Shown: positions 11,891 through 25,200 of the stretch, in pieces | Numbering within the stretch: the stretch's first letter is position 1 | Layout: every line of letters starts with the position of its first letter | Origin: Takifugu bimaculatus | Taxonomy: Eukaryota; Chordata; Actinopteri; Tetraodontiformes; Tetraodontidae | NCBI GenBank assembly: GCA_004026145.2 | Contig: CP034984.1 | Span: forward strand, 13,806,088-13,870,087 | Direction: 5' to 3' | DNA: 64,000 bases | Notes under the pieces: generated by a model | Database searches by the model: none | The model's input: the letters and a program-made list of their open reading frames with translations, nothing else | Told to the model about the DNA's origin: nothing | Position numbers and translations under genes: made by a program

Positions 11891-14800
11891 TGGGTGGGGG
11901 GGGGGTCTTTCCACCCATCAGCTCTAATGTCTCCATCAAATATTGATGAGCGTCTGGTTTGATCGTCCCAACTGTTTCCTAATAACGATTGTGTTTTTAT
12001 TTGGAGGGACGGGGGAGGGGGGGGGCATCGTGGTGGGGGGGGGCATCGTGTTTTATGTCACCGCGGCTGATCAGAGCGAACAGAACGCGGGGGATGAAAT
12101 TACCGGATCTCTCTGGTACCGGCAGGTTTCCATGAATAATTTGTTCCCTTTCCATCCTCTGTGGGGGGGGGGGTCCGACCCGATAAAACACACATAACCA
12201 TCACGTCTCCTGCGCTTCGGGGTCATTTTAGCTCCGCTCACACACACGGGAAACACATGGCGTTCGCCCTGGACGTGGAGCAGACCGAGCTCTTGATTTA
12301 TTGATTCTCCCTGATTATTAATCTATAATTAATAACGGTTCATCTATCATTCATAGTAGCAGCCGGCTTCAGTTTGGGTTGGTTGAGGCCCACCGACGTC
12401 CTGGACCAGGATTAAACCTGCAGGTCCTGCTCACCGCCACTAGAGGGGGGATTCCTCTGAACGGCTAACCTAGCTAGCAACAATTTACCTGCTGCTGTAG
12501 TCAAAGGTTCTCCCACCACCTCCAGGCCACCGTACCGGGGTACCCTGGGAAACGGCCTCATTAAACCCCCGCGACCGTTTGGACATCAGCCAGTCACAGT
12601 TGTCGCCAAGGCGACGGATCAGCCTGGAAGTAGGACAAACTCGTGGGGGGGGGGGGGCATTTGGGCACTTAACGGTGGGAACGCTGGGCCCCATTATGGG
12701 AAAACTGCTTCTAGGAAAAGGGGAGCGCGCACGTGACATCGAAGATATCCAACAAAATCCACGATGAGTTGGTCAAAAAACAGGATTAGTTGCACAAATC
12801 CAATAATTACACACAAGAAGGTTTTTTAAAAAACATCAAATATTAAAGGTGTTTTAAACCAAAATCCGTCTTAACCTCCTGTGATTCTGCCTCCACTTTA
12901 AAGGTGCTTTGAGGGTTATAACAGATACACACTCACACAACTACACACATCTGGAGACTCTATTTCTAGATTGAGATCTTATCTAACAGATTAACGTCAA
13001 CTGACACTCGGAGAAAACTCAAATACAGAAAAGAGGAAGTGATTCAGCCCAAGTGGGCCCAAACAGGAAGTGGAATTATCCTGCAATGACCACGCACATA
13101 GATCCAGAAATATTGTGGACAGACTTTAATGACGCTTTTCTTTGCAAGTTCAAAACTGAAGTCACGGAAACGGCGGGACCGCTCCCAACGGAGGCCAAGG
13201 GCAGGGAGGGGGCGGGGCTAAAGCAGTTGCATGTTAAAGAGTCTCAGAAAAGGGATTTTTGGATGAATACTTTCTGTGGACGTAATTCAAACCATAGGAC
13301 GTGTAGACAGGAAGTGTGGACGGAGGTGTTCCGGGGGTCTTTGGCCCTCGGACGTTTCCGTTGCATCAGCTGACGGTTTGTTTCCGCAGCTCCTGGAAAA
13401 AAAGATCAGTTGTTCTGGACCCGCCGACGCTGCGGGAAGGTTTCTGCTCTGGATGGTTCTAATCACTTCCTTCCTTCGTATCTGCTGGGTTTTACAACAT
13501 TTTCCCGCTCTGATAACGTCCTGCTGGAGCTTAACTAACCGTTAATCACAATTCACCAATCAGCCCGGGAGGTTCTAATCTGGCCCCACAACAGGCTCCT
13601 GATTGGCTGGCGGCCGTTCAGAGGTCGTAAAAAGTCGTGCGAGCGATACGAGACGAGGAGCGCCGGCGGAATGGCTGCCTGCCCACGTGACCTTCAGAGG
13701 TCACCGACTTCAACCGCGTGATAAGAACGAGCATTAAAAAATGGAGTCATAAAGGTCCAAAGGTCAAACTCCTTAGAAGAACATTAAATCTGGGCGTAGA
13801 TATAAACGTGTAGACGTTCCACCAGACTGCGACGTGTTGAATTTTCCTCGTTTGTGCCCGTGAGTCACCTTCATCTCTCAGGAACATGGGCCAAATATGT
13901 TCCGCTACACAGACATTTGGCTAACAATAGAAACTCCTGCAGGAGCTCCAAGGAGATGCTAGCGGAACAGCTCACGTACGGAGTGGCAGAAAAGATAAAA
14001 ACGCATCAGTGTGAAGATGTTAAACCTCTGTAGAGGTTCGGTGGAACGTATCGAGGCTAACGCGACCAGCAGCTGAGGTTTACGCTAGGTGCTAATGTAA
14101 ACATGCTAACAAGTGACAGCAGGTGCTGTCGGTGGTCACAAAACAAAGTTGTTCTGCTGAAACTGAAATAATCAAATGTAAAATCCCATAAGCTAAATGC
14201 TACAAACGTGTCTGAAAGTGTGTCAGGAGGGGGGCGTGGCCTCTATTTGATTGCGGTGCCACTGATAGCGTAGCGTGGGTGTTTCAGGGAGCAGCGTTGC
14301 TACCAGCTGTAGACGTCTCTATATTTGGAACTATCTCACTCAAATTAGCCGCTTTTATATCAGAATATGTGTAAATATGTTGTCTTTTGCGCACCAGGAG
14401 CAGAAGGACACGAGCTGGTGGGTGAAACGACCTCCGCCAGCAGCCATTTAGTTTGAATCTCCACTTCCTGAAGGTTGTGCTACGTGCAGAACGCTGCGTC
14501 TCAACAGCAGCTGCTCCCACAATCATTAACCAGAAGGAGGAAAAGATCTTCATCTGTCTCCTTTCACTTCCTGGTTGTGACCTCGTGACCTTGTGACCCG
14601 TCTGCATTGAAACCTCCCGTCAACACCACAAACGCCACCTTTGTGTTAAATGACAGCAGAAATGAAAGCGGCGTCTTGTCAGTCTGTGTGAGATTAGCGA
14701 GGAAGTGTCCCGATGGTCGGCCCCCCCCCCCTGCGGCTCAGGCGCGGCGCTTTTATCGATTTATCGGCGTTTCTGCGGACTTGAACGCGGGTCGGCTCCG

Positions 14801-15218
14801 CCAGGTACCAACGTCCTCCCGACTCCTCGTCCTCGGTTTTCACCCCCGAACTGCAGATGTCAAACGTGGGAGTTCAGACACGCAGTCATTACCCGGCAGC
14901 TGCTGCTGATGCGGAGGAGTGGGTGCTTGTTGCCGTTGCCGTGACGACCGTTTCTCCCACTGCGTTGCTGTGGGTTCCAGCGCTGGATGAGCCATTACAT
15001 AACAGCGTTTTATTTACCTCCAGCGCAGCAGCCCGAATGAGCTCTGAAAAGCCTCCAGTAGCAGCAAAAATCTATAAATTGAATCGTTTTTTCCAGCCTT
15101 TTCAGGTGAAACCGTTGTCTCTCGCGCCCCCTGGTGGTTTGGAGCAGAATGGCGCCTCCAAGCTCCACTTTAAACTTTTAAATTCGTGGTACCTTTACAG
15201 ATGCCAGCTTTTGATTAT

Positions 15219-15300
15219 GGCTGGACGGTTCTTCAGCTGGGGGCGTGATGTCCTTCCTGCAGCTGTTACTGGAGGGATGCCAGTTCGAATCCCTCGTTCT
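15219..15300 (+). repeat. Possible tRNA-derived SINE fragment (B-box-like)
   Basis: GTTCGAATCCC at 15283-15293 is a perfect Pol III B-box core, as in tRNA genes and tRNA-derived SINEs. An A-box-like TGGCTGGACGG lies about 55 bases upstream, but no cloverleaf can be folded around it. It could equally be chance in 64 kb. Confidence 0.2.
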
Positions 15301-17442
15301 GTGCCTGAAACTGCTCATCTGATATTGAAATAATCCCATTTAAGTACAAGCAGTTGCAACGTGTTTCCCAGTTAACTGTTTTTTCTTGATCAAACCCTTG
15401 ATTATTCAACTCTGCAGAATTGATGAACCCCGGGTTGGATCGACCGGTCCGGTCACCTGGTTCCTCCACAATCCTGGTTGTGTATTATAGACGCGAGGGC
15501 GTCTTTATTAATGAACAGGAGTGGTTGCGGGTGTCTGCCCTCCACAGGTCACAGCAGAGGTCAAAGCTTTCTATTTTAACTCTTTCAGCTGTGGGGTTAA
15601 AGCGGCTCGTTCTGATCGATGCAGCAAAGAGGCTCAGCGGCGGTTACGTAACTGCAGCTTCTGCACCACTGCACAGCCCTGCGTGCGTGACATAACTCGC
15701 CACATCTGCCTCGCCCACCCCCCCGAGATGATTCTTGTGTCTGTGTATTTTTAGAAAGAGCAGACCATCACTGAGGGTCTCGGGTTGGACGTTCCTTCTG
15801 ATGTAACTGCCATCACATGAGGTAAACCTTTGAAAAGCTGCTGCCTGAAATGTGATAAAAGGGGTCTTAAACTGTTTAAACACGGTTAAGATGGATAAAG
15901 CTCCATTTTAAAGGTGTTCAAATAACAATAATACTATAAAATGCTTCCTAAAGTTTGGCTGGCTTTAAAGGCCGAAACACATGACCATGAAACTACATTT
16001 CCCATGAGGCTGTTGCGCGTCACCAGCGCAGGTGTTTTCTCTAATGAAGACGAACATGGCGGAATATTTGCATATTTCAATTCGTCAGACTTGTTGGAAT
16101 CAAACAGATCCTCCCGTCTTGTGAGTATCTATTCGTGATTTTACTATTATTTAAGATGTGAATTTGAAAGAGTTTTTGGTCAAAATGGCCGAAAACAAAT
16201 GATTAGTTCATCAGTCTTGGTACAGACTCGCTTTAATATATACATATATTTATGTGTCACAGATTAATAACTAAATAATCGTGAACTTTCTGATAATCTC
16301 GGATTTCGTCACTGTTGTACAGTTAAGAAATGTTGTCTGGCACAGATTATTTGTCCTAATTTTTAAAATCTTATCGATTTATTCCCTCCCTGTTTGGGGC
16401 CGGATGAGTCTACAGCGCCCCCTGAAGGCCGCACACGGACCCGACGGCGATGACGTCATTCCTGCTACGTTCGAAGGTCAAAGGTCAGAACAGAATCAGC
16501 TGTTGGCGTAATTTTGCTACATAAATAATATAGAAACAAACAATTGACAGAATAATATGGTTTTCAGCCGTTATATATATATATATATATATGTATGATA
16601 AAATAAAAGTTTCTGTTTCACAACAAAGTTGAGTTTTTGCTCTATAAATTGTTTTAACAGAAGTAACTTTGGTTTGAGGATATTTTAAAGGACCGAATGT
16701 TGAAAAAACGGATTAATGCGGAACAAAAACCTTGTTTGTTGCTATTTGCATAACTGAAGAGAATCAATATTGTCATTCAACATTTAAACGCAGGATTTTT
16801 CTTGAGTGAAGGTTTAGAGGCTGGTGAACCTTCAGGCAGCTGCTGGGGGGGGGGGGCTGCTGCTGGGGGGGGGGGGCTGCAGCAGAGGCGTCCTGTCCTC
16901 GTGTGAGCGAACCTGGACCTCCGCTCAAATACATCACCTTAAATTTTAATGCCCCTCCTCAGAGTCCACGGCGCCTGCAGGTCCTTTTACCCCCCGTCCC
17001 TCGGTGATAATGTAGATTTTCCTAAAATAACCCTGAAGCATCTTTAGAAGCCGCTTCTGAAAAGCTTCTTGGCGTCCTCGGAGGAGCTGAGGCTCAGAAA
17101 CACAAAGGAGCTCTGGACACCGTGTTTATTTTGCTTCGGGAATACAAATTCATATCACAACCCGTCACAGAGATGAGATTTTCCCTCAGTGTGCTTTTTT
17201 TTGTACAAGCGTGCTTCAGAGGAGAAATGGAAAAACTCACAATCAAAACACTGAAAGGCGACAAAGAATGCAGCGTTTTCCCTCCTAGGAGACGTTTCTG
17301 TCGGGAATAAAAGGCCAAGTATGAACAGAGTGAAGAAGAAATGCCGTCATTATCGGTCCCTGCGACTCTGGAACGGCTCCAGAAACATCTGGATCACCTC
17401 CTGGAGGCTCCTCCTCCTGCCGAGTCCTCAGGTGGGTCACCT

Positions 17443-18272
17443 GCGCTGTGTCCCAAACCCCCTATACCCTACACAGTGCACTCAATAGTGTGGACGCCAT
17501 TTTGAAGTAGTGTCCCAGTTCTTAGTGGGCATCGCTGGACCCTATAGTGCACTCAATGTATCCCACAATGCACTGCAAAAAGTAGTGCACAACCGATGCA
17601 CCAGAACTCAGAAATCTTTTTTTTTTTTTAACGTAATTTCCACTGTGCGGTTTGATATACGAAATTTTTGGGAAATAAGAAATCAAGGTGTAGTTTACAA
17701 TTGTTTTCAGTAGGGGTCCAATATGATCATCTTAAAATATTACAACATAAATGTGAAAAAAAATAAAAATCAATCAACCTTCACTGATCCCCCCCCCCCT
17801 CACTTAAGATTGTTCTTCATCTGTTCCTCACCAGGCGACAATCTCAGTAAAAGAATATTTACAAAGATGAAAAGTAGCTCTGGATCCATTTTTTTGATGA
17901 AAAATTGCTTTATTAAATGTTTTCACTACAGCGGAATATGACTTGAGAATGTCAAGGGACACTAATTATTTTAGGTAATAAGTAATTATTTTACGATTAT
18001 TGACATTAATATTTTGTTACATAAAGTTAATTATAGGGTAAAATATTGCATTATTCATAAAATGACCGCTGAATGTATTTCGATGGGTTAAAATAAATGG
18101 ATCATGGCCACTTTTCCCGGCGACCGGGGTCGTAATTATTATGCGACGCCATGACGTCATTTTGCGTGCGCCGAAGTGTCCGAACGATCATTTTAAATTG
18201 AGTGCACTACGTAGTTCACTCGTGTCCCCCGTGTAGTGAGTAGTGAACGAGTGTGAGTTTGGGACACAGCGC
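17443..18272. mobile_element. Inverted-repeat (MITE-like) element, family unresolved
   Basis: Sixteen-base perfect terminal inverted repeats, GCGCTGTGTCCCAAAC at 17443-17458 and its complement at 18257-18272, enclose about 800 bases. A subterminal motif GTGCACTCAAT (17476-17486) has its complement near the right end (about 18197-18207). The interior is AT-rich with no transposase frame, so it is non-autonomous. GCGC at each end is palindromic and may be a 4-bp target duplication or part of the repeats. Confidence 0.6.
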
Positions 18273-20733
18273 TGGACACAAATTAAAGCAGCTTCTTCTG
18301 ATCTGTAATTTAAAACAACAGATAATGAGGCCAGTCGACGAGTGCTGCCACCTTGTGTTGGCAGGTTGAATTACACCCCGAAGGAGATTTTCTTTGTTAC
18401 TTTTGCCTGAACTCTTCGGGGGAGGGGCTTGGTCTTCTGCAGCCAGCCACCAGGGGGCGTCCAAGACGCATCCAGTTTTGCCATTTGCTCGTCAGCCTGC
18501 TCGAAAAGTTGCTTTTGGCAGAATAAGCCTTCACAAAATGAACCACTTTCACGTCCACAAAACACGGCGCTCCTGGCGGTGAGCTAACGTAGCGACGTAG
18601 AGCGGCGATCTGCCACAAACTTCCAGCAGGTTAAACTCAACTGAAGCAACACACCTGTGGGTCAACGTGCCTTCAGCTGGTGCACCTGTTTATTCTGGGA
18701 TGTTAAGATTTCCAGCTGGTGCCGAGTTGCTCTTTAGCTAATGTAGCTGCTTCTGGCATTTTTACAGATCCGATTTCCTAATTCTGACACCAAGAAAAGG
18801 TCCAAAAATGAATTTTGGTCGGATGAAACGGGACAAAGAACCTGTTCTCTACATTCAGGGGCAGAGCAGCGCTGCAGCCTGGGAACAGCCACTTCCTGTG
18901 AAGGCTAATGGAGCCCAAGTTCTGATCTCCACATCCGAGCGCTTCACAGTGAGGGTAAAGGACATGTGTGAATACCGCCTGGACCAGTCTCAGTTTATAT
19001 ACAAGAACAAATCCTTCTGGGACTGCTTCAACCTCTCGAGGAAATATTTGGTGATTCTGGGGTTTAGATGAAGCCGAGGAGCTGAAAACACCAAACCAAG
19101 CCTGTGTGAATACTGGGAAAAGTCACCTGGACTTCAGTTAAAACCAACTTTAAAGAGCCTTAAAATGAGCCTCCTTTTATTTACCTTTCATTATTTCTGT
19201 TGCATATTAATCTGCCAATCAGCAGCTTCCTGTTTGGCTCCCAGTGGAAACTGCCGTCACGTCTCACCAAACGAGGTGAAACGAATATTTTAGTCGGGGT
19301 TTCATCAGTGAGGGTGTTAAACAACAGGAATTAAGCACACGAGAAGCCTCCATTTGGTTTTGTGTTTCCACCCAAACAGCATCAAAAATATGTTGCTACA
19401 ATTATTCACTGGGAAAAGGTGACCTTTGACCTTTCAGTCAGGTTGAGCTGGGGCGTTTTCCATTGATCGGTGGGACTGACAGGAAGCAGCGGAGTTGAAT
19501 ATTTATCTGAAAGTGGAACATTATTTTTTCAGAATACTGGGAAAAAAGCGGATGTGCAAACGGGGCGTTGTCAGGTCACATGACGGGTTCCCATCCTCCT
19601 GTCGAGATTTGGCTTTTTTGGGAACATCCTCACGTCCGACATCACGAGCTGGTGGCAGGTTAAATAGAGTAAAACACACAAAAGCCTTCCAGCTGCTGCC
19701 GCTGCAGCAGTTTCCACTGGAGATCCTGGAATTCCAACCGGAGAATTCCGAGGGAACATCCGCCTGTTATTTCCTGCCTGTATCTGCAGCCACAGATGCA
19801 GTTGTTTTTGATGTTCTCTCCTCTGTCACTGGTGTTCAGAGGTCAGGATGAGCTCGGCTTCCTGCCGCAGCGGACGGACGCAGCCACCGGCGAGGCTCCG
19901 GCCTCCTCCGTCTGCGCTGGGAATAAATCCCGGTGTGGGGGGAAAACAGCCCGATTCCTCCGAGGTGCTCTTCAAACAAACATTCAGTGGTTTCAGTCTG
20001 TTTTACGTGTGGAAACCAGCTGGAGGGGTTCGGAGGGACGGGTGAAAATAAAGGCACAGCGATTTCAAACGGCGCTCCCTCCCACCGCCTCGCACAGCTT
20101 CTGGAAGTTTCTGGAAGAATCCGTCAGCTGTGATCACCATCAACACGGATCCGCAGCTCGGGAGGCGGCTGTCAGGCCCGAGGAGGCTGGAGCAGCACCT
20201 CACCTCCGTCCCTCCATCCTTGAAGGCCGTCGCATCACCACAAACAGCGAAGCTTTTACAGATGAACGGCCACACGAGCGGGAGTGAACCGGACCAGAAC
20301 CAGATACGGTCCGCCTCAGGTTCGAGTGCGAAGGTTCTCCTGGACGTTTCTTTCCCCCCCCCCCTCGCGTTTGGAATTTTGAAGCCCCGAAGATTCTGAC
20401 ACATCTCCAGAGTTAGCCTAAAGCATCGGATCGGTTTTGACGTTTAAACGATGTAATCGGGTCACAGACGCCTCCGTCAGGGATCCTCACCTCCCTCGTT
20501 AATGAGGTCAGACGGGGAAGCCGAGGAGGCGACGTGTGGAGGGCGCCGCCGCGGTGACGGCCATTATTCCAGACACGCGCGCAGAAGCGGTTCTGTGTTG
20601 GGGAATACGATGAATGATGCTGCAGTGCATCCTGGGAGTTCATATTTACAGCCCATGGCGTGGAAAGATGTCCGTTTGTTCCTGTGACACGCCCCCTCCG
20701 CTCCTGGCAGCGATCCAGTGGGAGTGTTTCGGA

Positions 20734-22250
20734 TCAGTACTCCCACTCGTCCGTCTTCATGTCCAGGTAGTTGAGAATGTTCTGGGCGAACTTGACCGCC
20801 TGCTTGCGCGCCATCTTGGTCATCTCGTCGCCCTGCGGGTCCACAGCGTCCAGCGCCAGGAGCTGCTTGGTCAGCAGCTCCTCCAGCATCATGTAGCTCT
20901 TGTCGGCCCGTTTGCCGTCGAAGCCCAGCACCTGGGCCTGGAGGTCCGACAGGCTTCCCAGGACCAGCCACACAGCCCGGTGGGACGGGTGCTCGTTGGG
21001 ACCCGGTTGGCGGCGGGCGAGGGCTTCACGGAGGTCCAGGAAGGTGATGACCGCTTGGACCTCCACGACCGCCCGGCGCCGGGCCTCCCTGATGCACGGG
21101 TTCTTGGCGGTGTCCACCTGGTCCAGGTGAGTTAGGAGGCTCTGCAGCTCGGCTTTTGGCCGGAAGCCCATATCTCCCATCATGCAATGCCTCAGAACGC
21201 CCTCCCGCAGGTGGGACACGTGAGCGCGTACGGCCTCAATTTCACGGATGGAGTTATTCTGAGCCAGGTCGTACCTGGAGGAACAAACAAAAAGAACAAA
21301 CTGGATCTACAGGAACCAGGCGTGGTTGGTGATGAAGGGGATCATCGTCAGTCCTCATCCTCAGCGACCTACCTGCGCGTGTCGTCTCCCTCCACCTCCA
21401 GGTCCAGATGCTTCAGCAGCCCGTTGATCTCCTCCACCACCTGCTTCCGGTAATTCCTGATGGCGGTGTTCCCGGACACGTCCAGAGCGTCCAGCTCCAC
21501 CTGCATCTCCGTCAGGATCCGCGACAGGTGCGCGCAGCTGTCCCTCCCGCTCAGCCCCATCAGCAGCGCCACCAGCTGGCCGCGCGCCACGCTCACCTTC
21601 ACCATCACCTGGTTGATGTGGTGCACGGCCTCGTGCGTCTCCTCCGACAGCGGCAGCGACAGCGTCTGCTGCTCGGTGCGTCCCTCGATCACGTCCTGCA
21701 CGGCGCACAGGCGGGTCAGCGCCCGGTAGCGCGCCTTGCGCAGCGGCACCCGCCCCTCCGTCTTGACCTGGGTCAGCCTCAGCACCAGCTCCTGCAACAT
21801 GTCCACCAGCTCGTCGTTAATCTCGGCGACCCCGCCGGCCCGCTGGGGGGCCACCACGCGCTCGTCCACCAGCCGCCGCGCCTCGTTGCTCAGCTCCTCC
21901 ATGGCCAGGCGGGACGGGTGGGTGGCGTTCTCCTCCAGGTAGCGCAGCAGACCCTCCACCTCCTGCGCCGCCCTCTTTCGTGCCCCCTGCAGCTCGGCTT
22001 TGCCCTCCGTGTCCACCTGGTCCACCTGCAGCAGCAGCTGCGTCAGGTCCCGCTCCAGCCGCTTGTAGTCGCGGTCGTTCTGCAGGCCGCCGAAGGTGCA
22101 CACCTGAGGCCCCAGAGCCGCCGCGTCCCTCTGGACCTCGTAGAGCCGCATCATGGCGGGGTGCTGGGGGTAGTACGGCTGCTGCTGCCCCATCGGGTGC
22201 TGCTGCTGCGGCTGGTGATGGTGCTGTTGCTGCGGACCGCCGTGATCCAT
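20734..22250 (-). CDS. bag5: BAG family molecular chaperone regulator 5
   Basis: Multi-BAG-domain co-chaperone that binds the Hsp70 ATPase domain and acts as a nucleotide-exchange factor; in mammals it also restrains parkin and Hsp70 activity. Coding exons on the minus strand are 22250-21373 and 21274-20734, separated by a 98-bp GT-AG intron joining DDTR to YDLAQNNSIREIE. The 472-residue product has repeated BAG modules, each containing the signatures VDTEGK, VKTEGRVPLRKARYRAL, ALDVSGNTAIRNYRKQVV, KNPCIREARRRAVVEVQ and LDAVDPQGDE. The C-terminus KTDEWEY is diagnostic. The N-terminus carries a Gln/His/Pro-rich tract (QQQHHHQPQQQHPMGQQQP, residues ~7-25) that human BAG5 (447 residues) lacks. 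A splice acceptor about 35 bases upstream of the ATG indicates a noncoding first exon further up. Confidence 0.95.
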
Positions 22251-25200
22251 CCTCTTCCCTCCATCAAAGGGCTTCCCAAACAGGCTGCACACAAGACGGC
22301 AAGGAGGGACAGTCAGGAACGAGGACAAGGAGCACAGCGTCCCCTGTTCTGTACGACCCCGAAGGGCGGCTTTGGTTTCTCCCAGACTCCGACCGCACGT
22401 AAACAGAACCTCCAACTCACGTCTGGGTCGCTTCAGGGAGGTTACCAGCGTGGCGCCGCTGGCCGTGCTGCGTTCGTGTGCCCGTGAATGTGTCGTTTAT
22501 TTTATGTGGTGAAGACTACAAGTGGAGAAATAACGAGATAATAGAATCGTATCCAATGTAGTCAAATTCCAGAAACCAAGCCTGACCTTTTGACCTCCCC
22601 AGTGATGCCTTTGGGAGCACCACTTCCTGTCAGTACAGAACAGGTTCTGCTGGTATTTATGTCGGTGTGATGAGATAAAGCAGGTGGATCTGACATAAAT
22701 AACATTAAAAACACAGCTTTAATGGATGCGGGGTGCATCTTAAAACAAACGAACCTCGCTCCCGACCCATCAGAACCCGGAACAGCGGAGGAGTCGCTGC
22801 CAACACATTTGCATGAGATTCATCCACACAGTGTGAGAAGAATTATTGTTGTTAGTATTATCTTTAAATGCTATGATATGTAGATTTTGAGTGTTTGAGG
22901 AATGTTGACAGGAGAAGAAGAACATGAGAATGTTTTGCAAAAGTGCTGAAGCTGTTTACAACCAAGCCCAGAACCCAGATGTGTCCTGTTTGTCAAGATA
23001 AGAGAGGTTCCTTAAGATGGGTGGAGAGGTCAGAAGGCAATGAGATACGAGATCTCGTTTGGACTCACATTCTGTTTGCACCGATAAAAGAGGCGAGCGA
23101 GCAGCAGACGAGCGGAGCGGCAGAGAGGAAGCTGGAACTCGACGTTCCTTGCAAGGAACTCCAGTTGTTTGCGTGGTTGATCCGAGTCTAGTGAACGAAC
23201 AGCTCGGACAACGAACGAGGTTAACCTACATCTCATCGAGACGCCAAAACACCCACATGACAACCACTCGGGGGGCGGCGCCGTCCGCTCCCGACATGCT
23301 CAGCAGCAGCGTCTCCACACCGTCCAGACAACCGGACCGGACGCTCCCGCCTGAAGGCATCTTTCTCGGAACAGCAGAGTTTTTACGCTATAAACGGTGC
23401 AGCAGCCATTTTTAATATAAATGAAATAAGGATTTCTCACTTTCTGAAGATGTTCCCTCACCAGAGGAACCTACACACTCCCCGACCAGCAACGGCGCAT
23501 TCCAACCAGTCACCACACCTGTTACCTGCTGGTCCGGTGAGGCGGAGGAGGCCAGGCGGGTCCGTTCGCTTTGAAAATGTTCCGTTTTTCTCCTTTAAAT
23601 CAACCTTTAAATCTGTGGCAGTTCGCAACAAAAACCACCTGTTAAAAGCATTTCTGGGTCTTTTTTAATAATATTGGAAGGTCCAGTTTAAATATTCTTA
23701 GGAAAACATCACCTATGAATAATTCATCGACATTTTCAGAGCGAAGTCGCCGTTCCTGAGGAAAACACTTTAACCATGTGGTCATATGTTCTCATCCACA
23801 TCTGGATTCAGTACTTTTACAATATGTCAAAGGTTTATTAAAACGGCGCCATTGGGAGCAGCTGGGAAACACCCAGTGAGAGTTTAGGTGTCTGTAGCTC
23901 CAGGATAAAGCAACACGGGGGATTAAGACGGCTATTCTTGCCTGGGGGAGATGTTCCTCCACCAGGCTGTGGTCTCCACGCCTCCTGGGAGGAGGTGGCT
24001 GTTGTGGAGGGTCATTATCCTGCTGTCTGATGGTTAAAGGCCACAGATGGATGTTGCACTGGCTCCGTCTAAAGTATTTTTATGAAAGAGGGGCTGCATG
24101 GAGTCACATCTGAGGGGGGGTTTAACCCCAGCCCGCCTCACCTCTGGACGCAAACGTGACTCCAGGCCGAAGGGTCTCTCAACCCTCCGGCAGGAGGAGC
24201 TGAGCCTCGGAAACATCCGCAGATTCCGACCTCCCAAACCCGGTGCACCGTCCCCACCTCCAGCCGCCCGCCTGTCCGTCCGAGCCGCGCACGGGTCCGC
24301 GCACGATGCCACCACGGAAAATCCCCCAAAGTGCATCTGGTTAAAACGGCGTGTGAAATAGCAGGGGCACCGGAACCTGCAGAGCCACGTCTCACAAAGC
24401 CCCTCCGGAGGCGGCCAGCGCCGACACGCACCACCGTTCCTCACCTTTTCAACACTCCGAACACGTTTGCGCACATTTTTACAGATGCCTGTTTCCATCA
24501 GCCACAGCAGGGCGGTCAAGATGGGCGACGCGGCGTCCGAATGGCTCCTAAAATCGCAGGTTGAGGGTGGGAACGATGCTGCTCCAGTCGGCTTCGGTAC
24601 CGAACGGACTGGCTGACTGCGCTCGGGCTGCCGTCGCCCCTCCCACACATTATCTGAGGATCCTCCATCAGCAGGACCGGCTTTAAAACAAGCGTTGTCG
24701 CCCCGAGGCGCTTTACTCCGGCTCGCATGAACTAAACATCCGTTCCGGAACACGAATTCACGATGTTTGCCGCTGCGGTGCAGCAGAGCGCCGCTGTCCC
24801 GGAGCAGCTACCTATGGTCACCTGACTCTGCCCCACCTTGACCAGGAAACTTGAGCGTTAGTCTTCGCACGCAAACGTGATTTGGTTCCTTTCACACTAG
24901 AGCTCTTACCTGCACAACCACCGTACAGCCATCTGAAAGGTTACGGTTAATAAGTACGCACTTCCCCTGATTAAAGCTAAGCATTAGCCTGCCTAGCTCC
25001 CCTTCTAGTAGCTACTTTCCTCCGTGTCCTAATATGAACTAACGCGGAGTTTATCCTTGCGCCCATGGCCCATAACGAAGTCCTTCTTTTGGCCTCACAG
25101 GTACCACAAATTGAGTGGATTTATGAGGCAATGAATCATATTGTACTGAGGAAATACATCAGCGAGATCTTTAAGATCGGGTCGACTTGAGAGGTTCTTT

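Larger units (their letters stand above)
9752..20733. other. Gene-poor spacer between trmt61a and bag5
   Basis: About 11 kb with no coding region I can support: open frames are short, lack family resemblance and do not join into splice-compatible sets. It holds a TG-rich array (11328-11735), GT repeats (11858-11887), long G runs (around 10017-10030, 11897-11907, 12010-12050, 12646-12657 and 16845-16877), an AT repeat (16575-16592) and an inverted-repeat element (17443-18272). The distal part probably contains the bag5 3' UTR. The genes on either side are convergent. Confidence 0.6.

Noticed and set aside
18808..19071. 87-codon plus-strand frame in the spacer
   Set aside because: No recognisable family, no splice partners, and chance frames of this size are frequent in the window.
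21408..22487. 359-codon plus-strand frame over bag5
   Set aside because: Antisense shadow of the high-GC bag5 exon; the minus-strand product is a clear BAG5.
24034..24753. 239-codon minus-strand frame
   Set aside because: CpG-rich bag5/coa8 spacer; no family resemblance and no splice-compatible neighbour.
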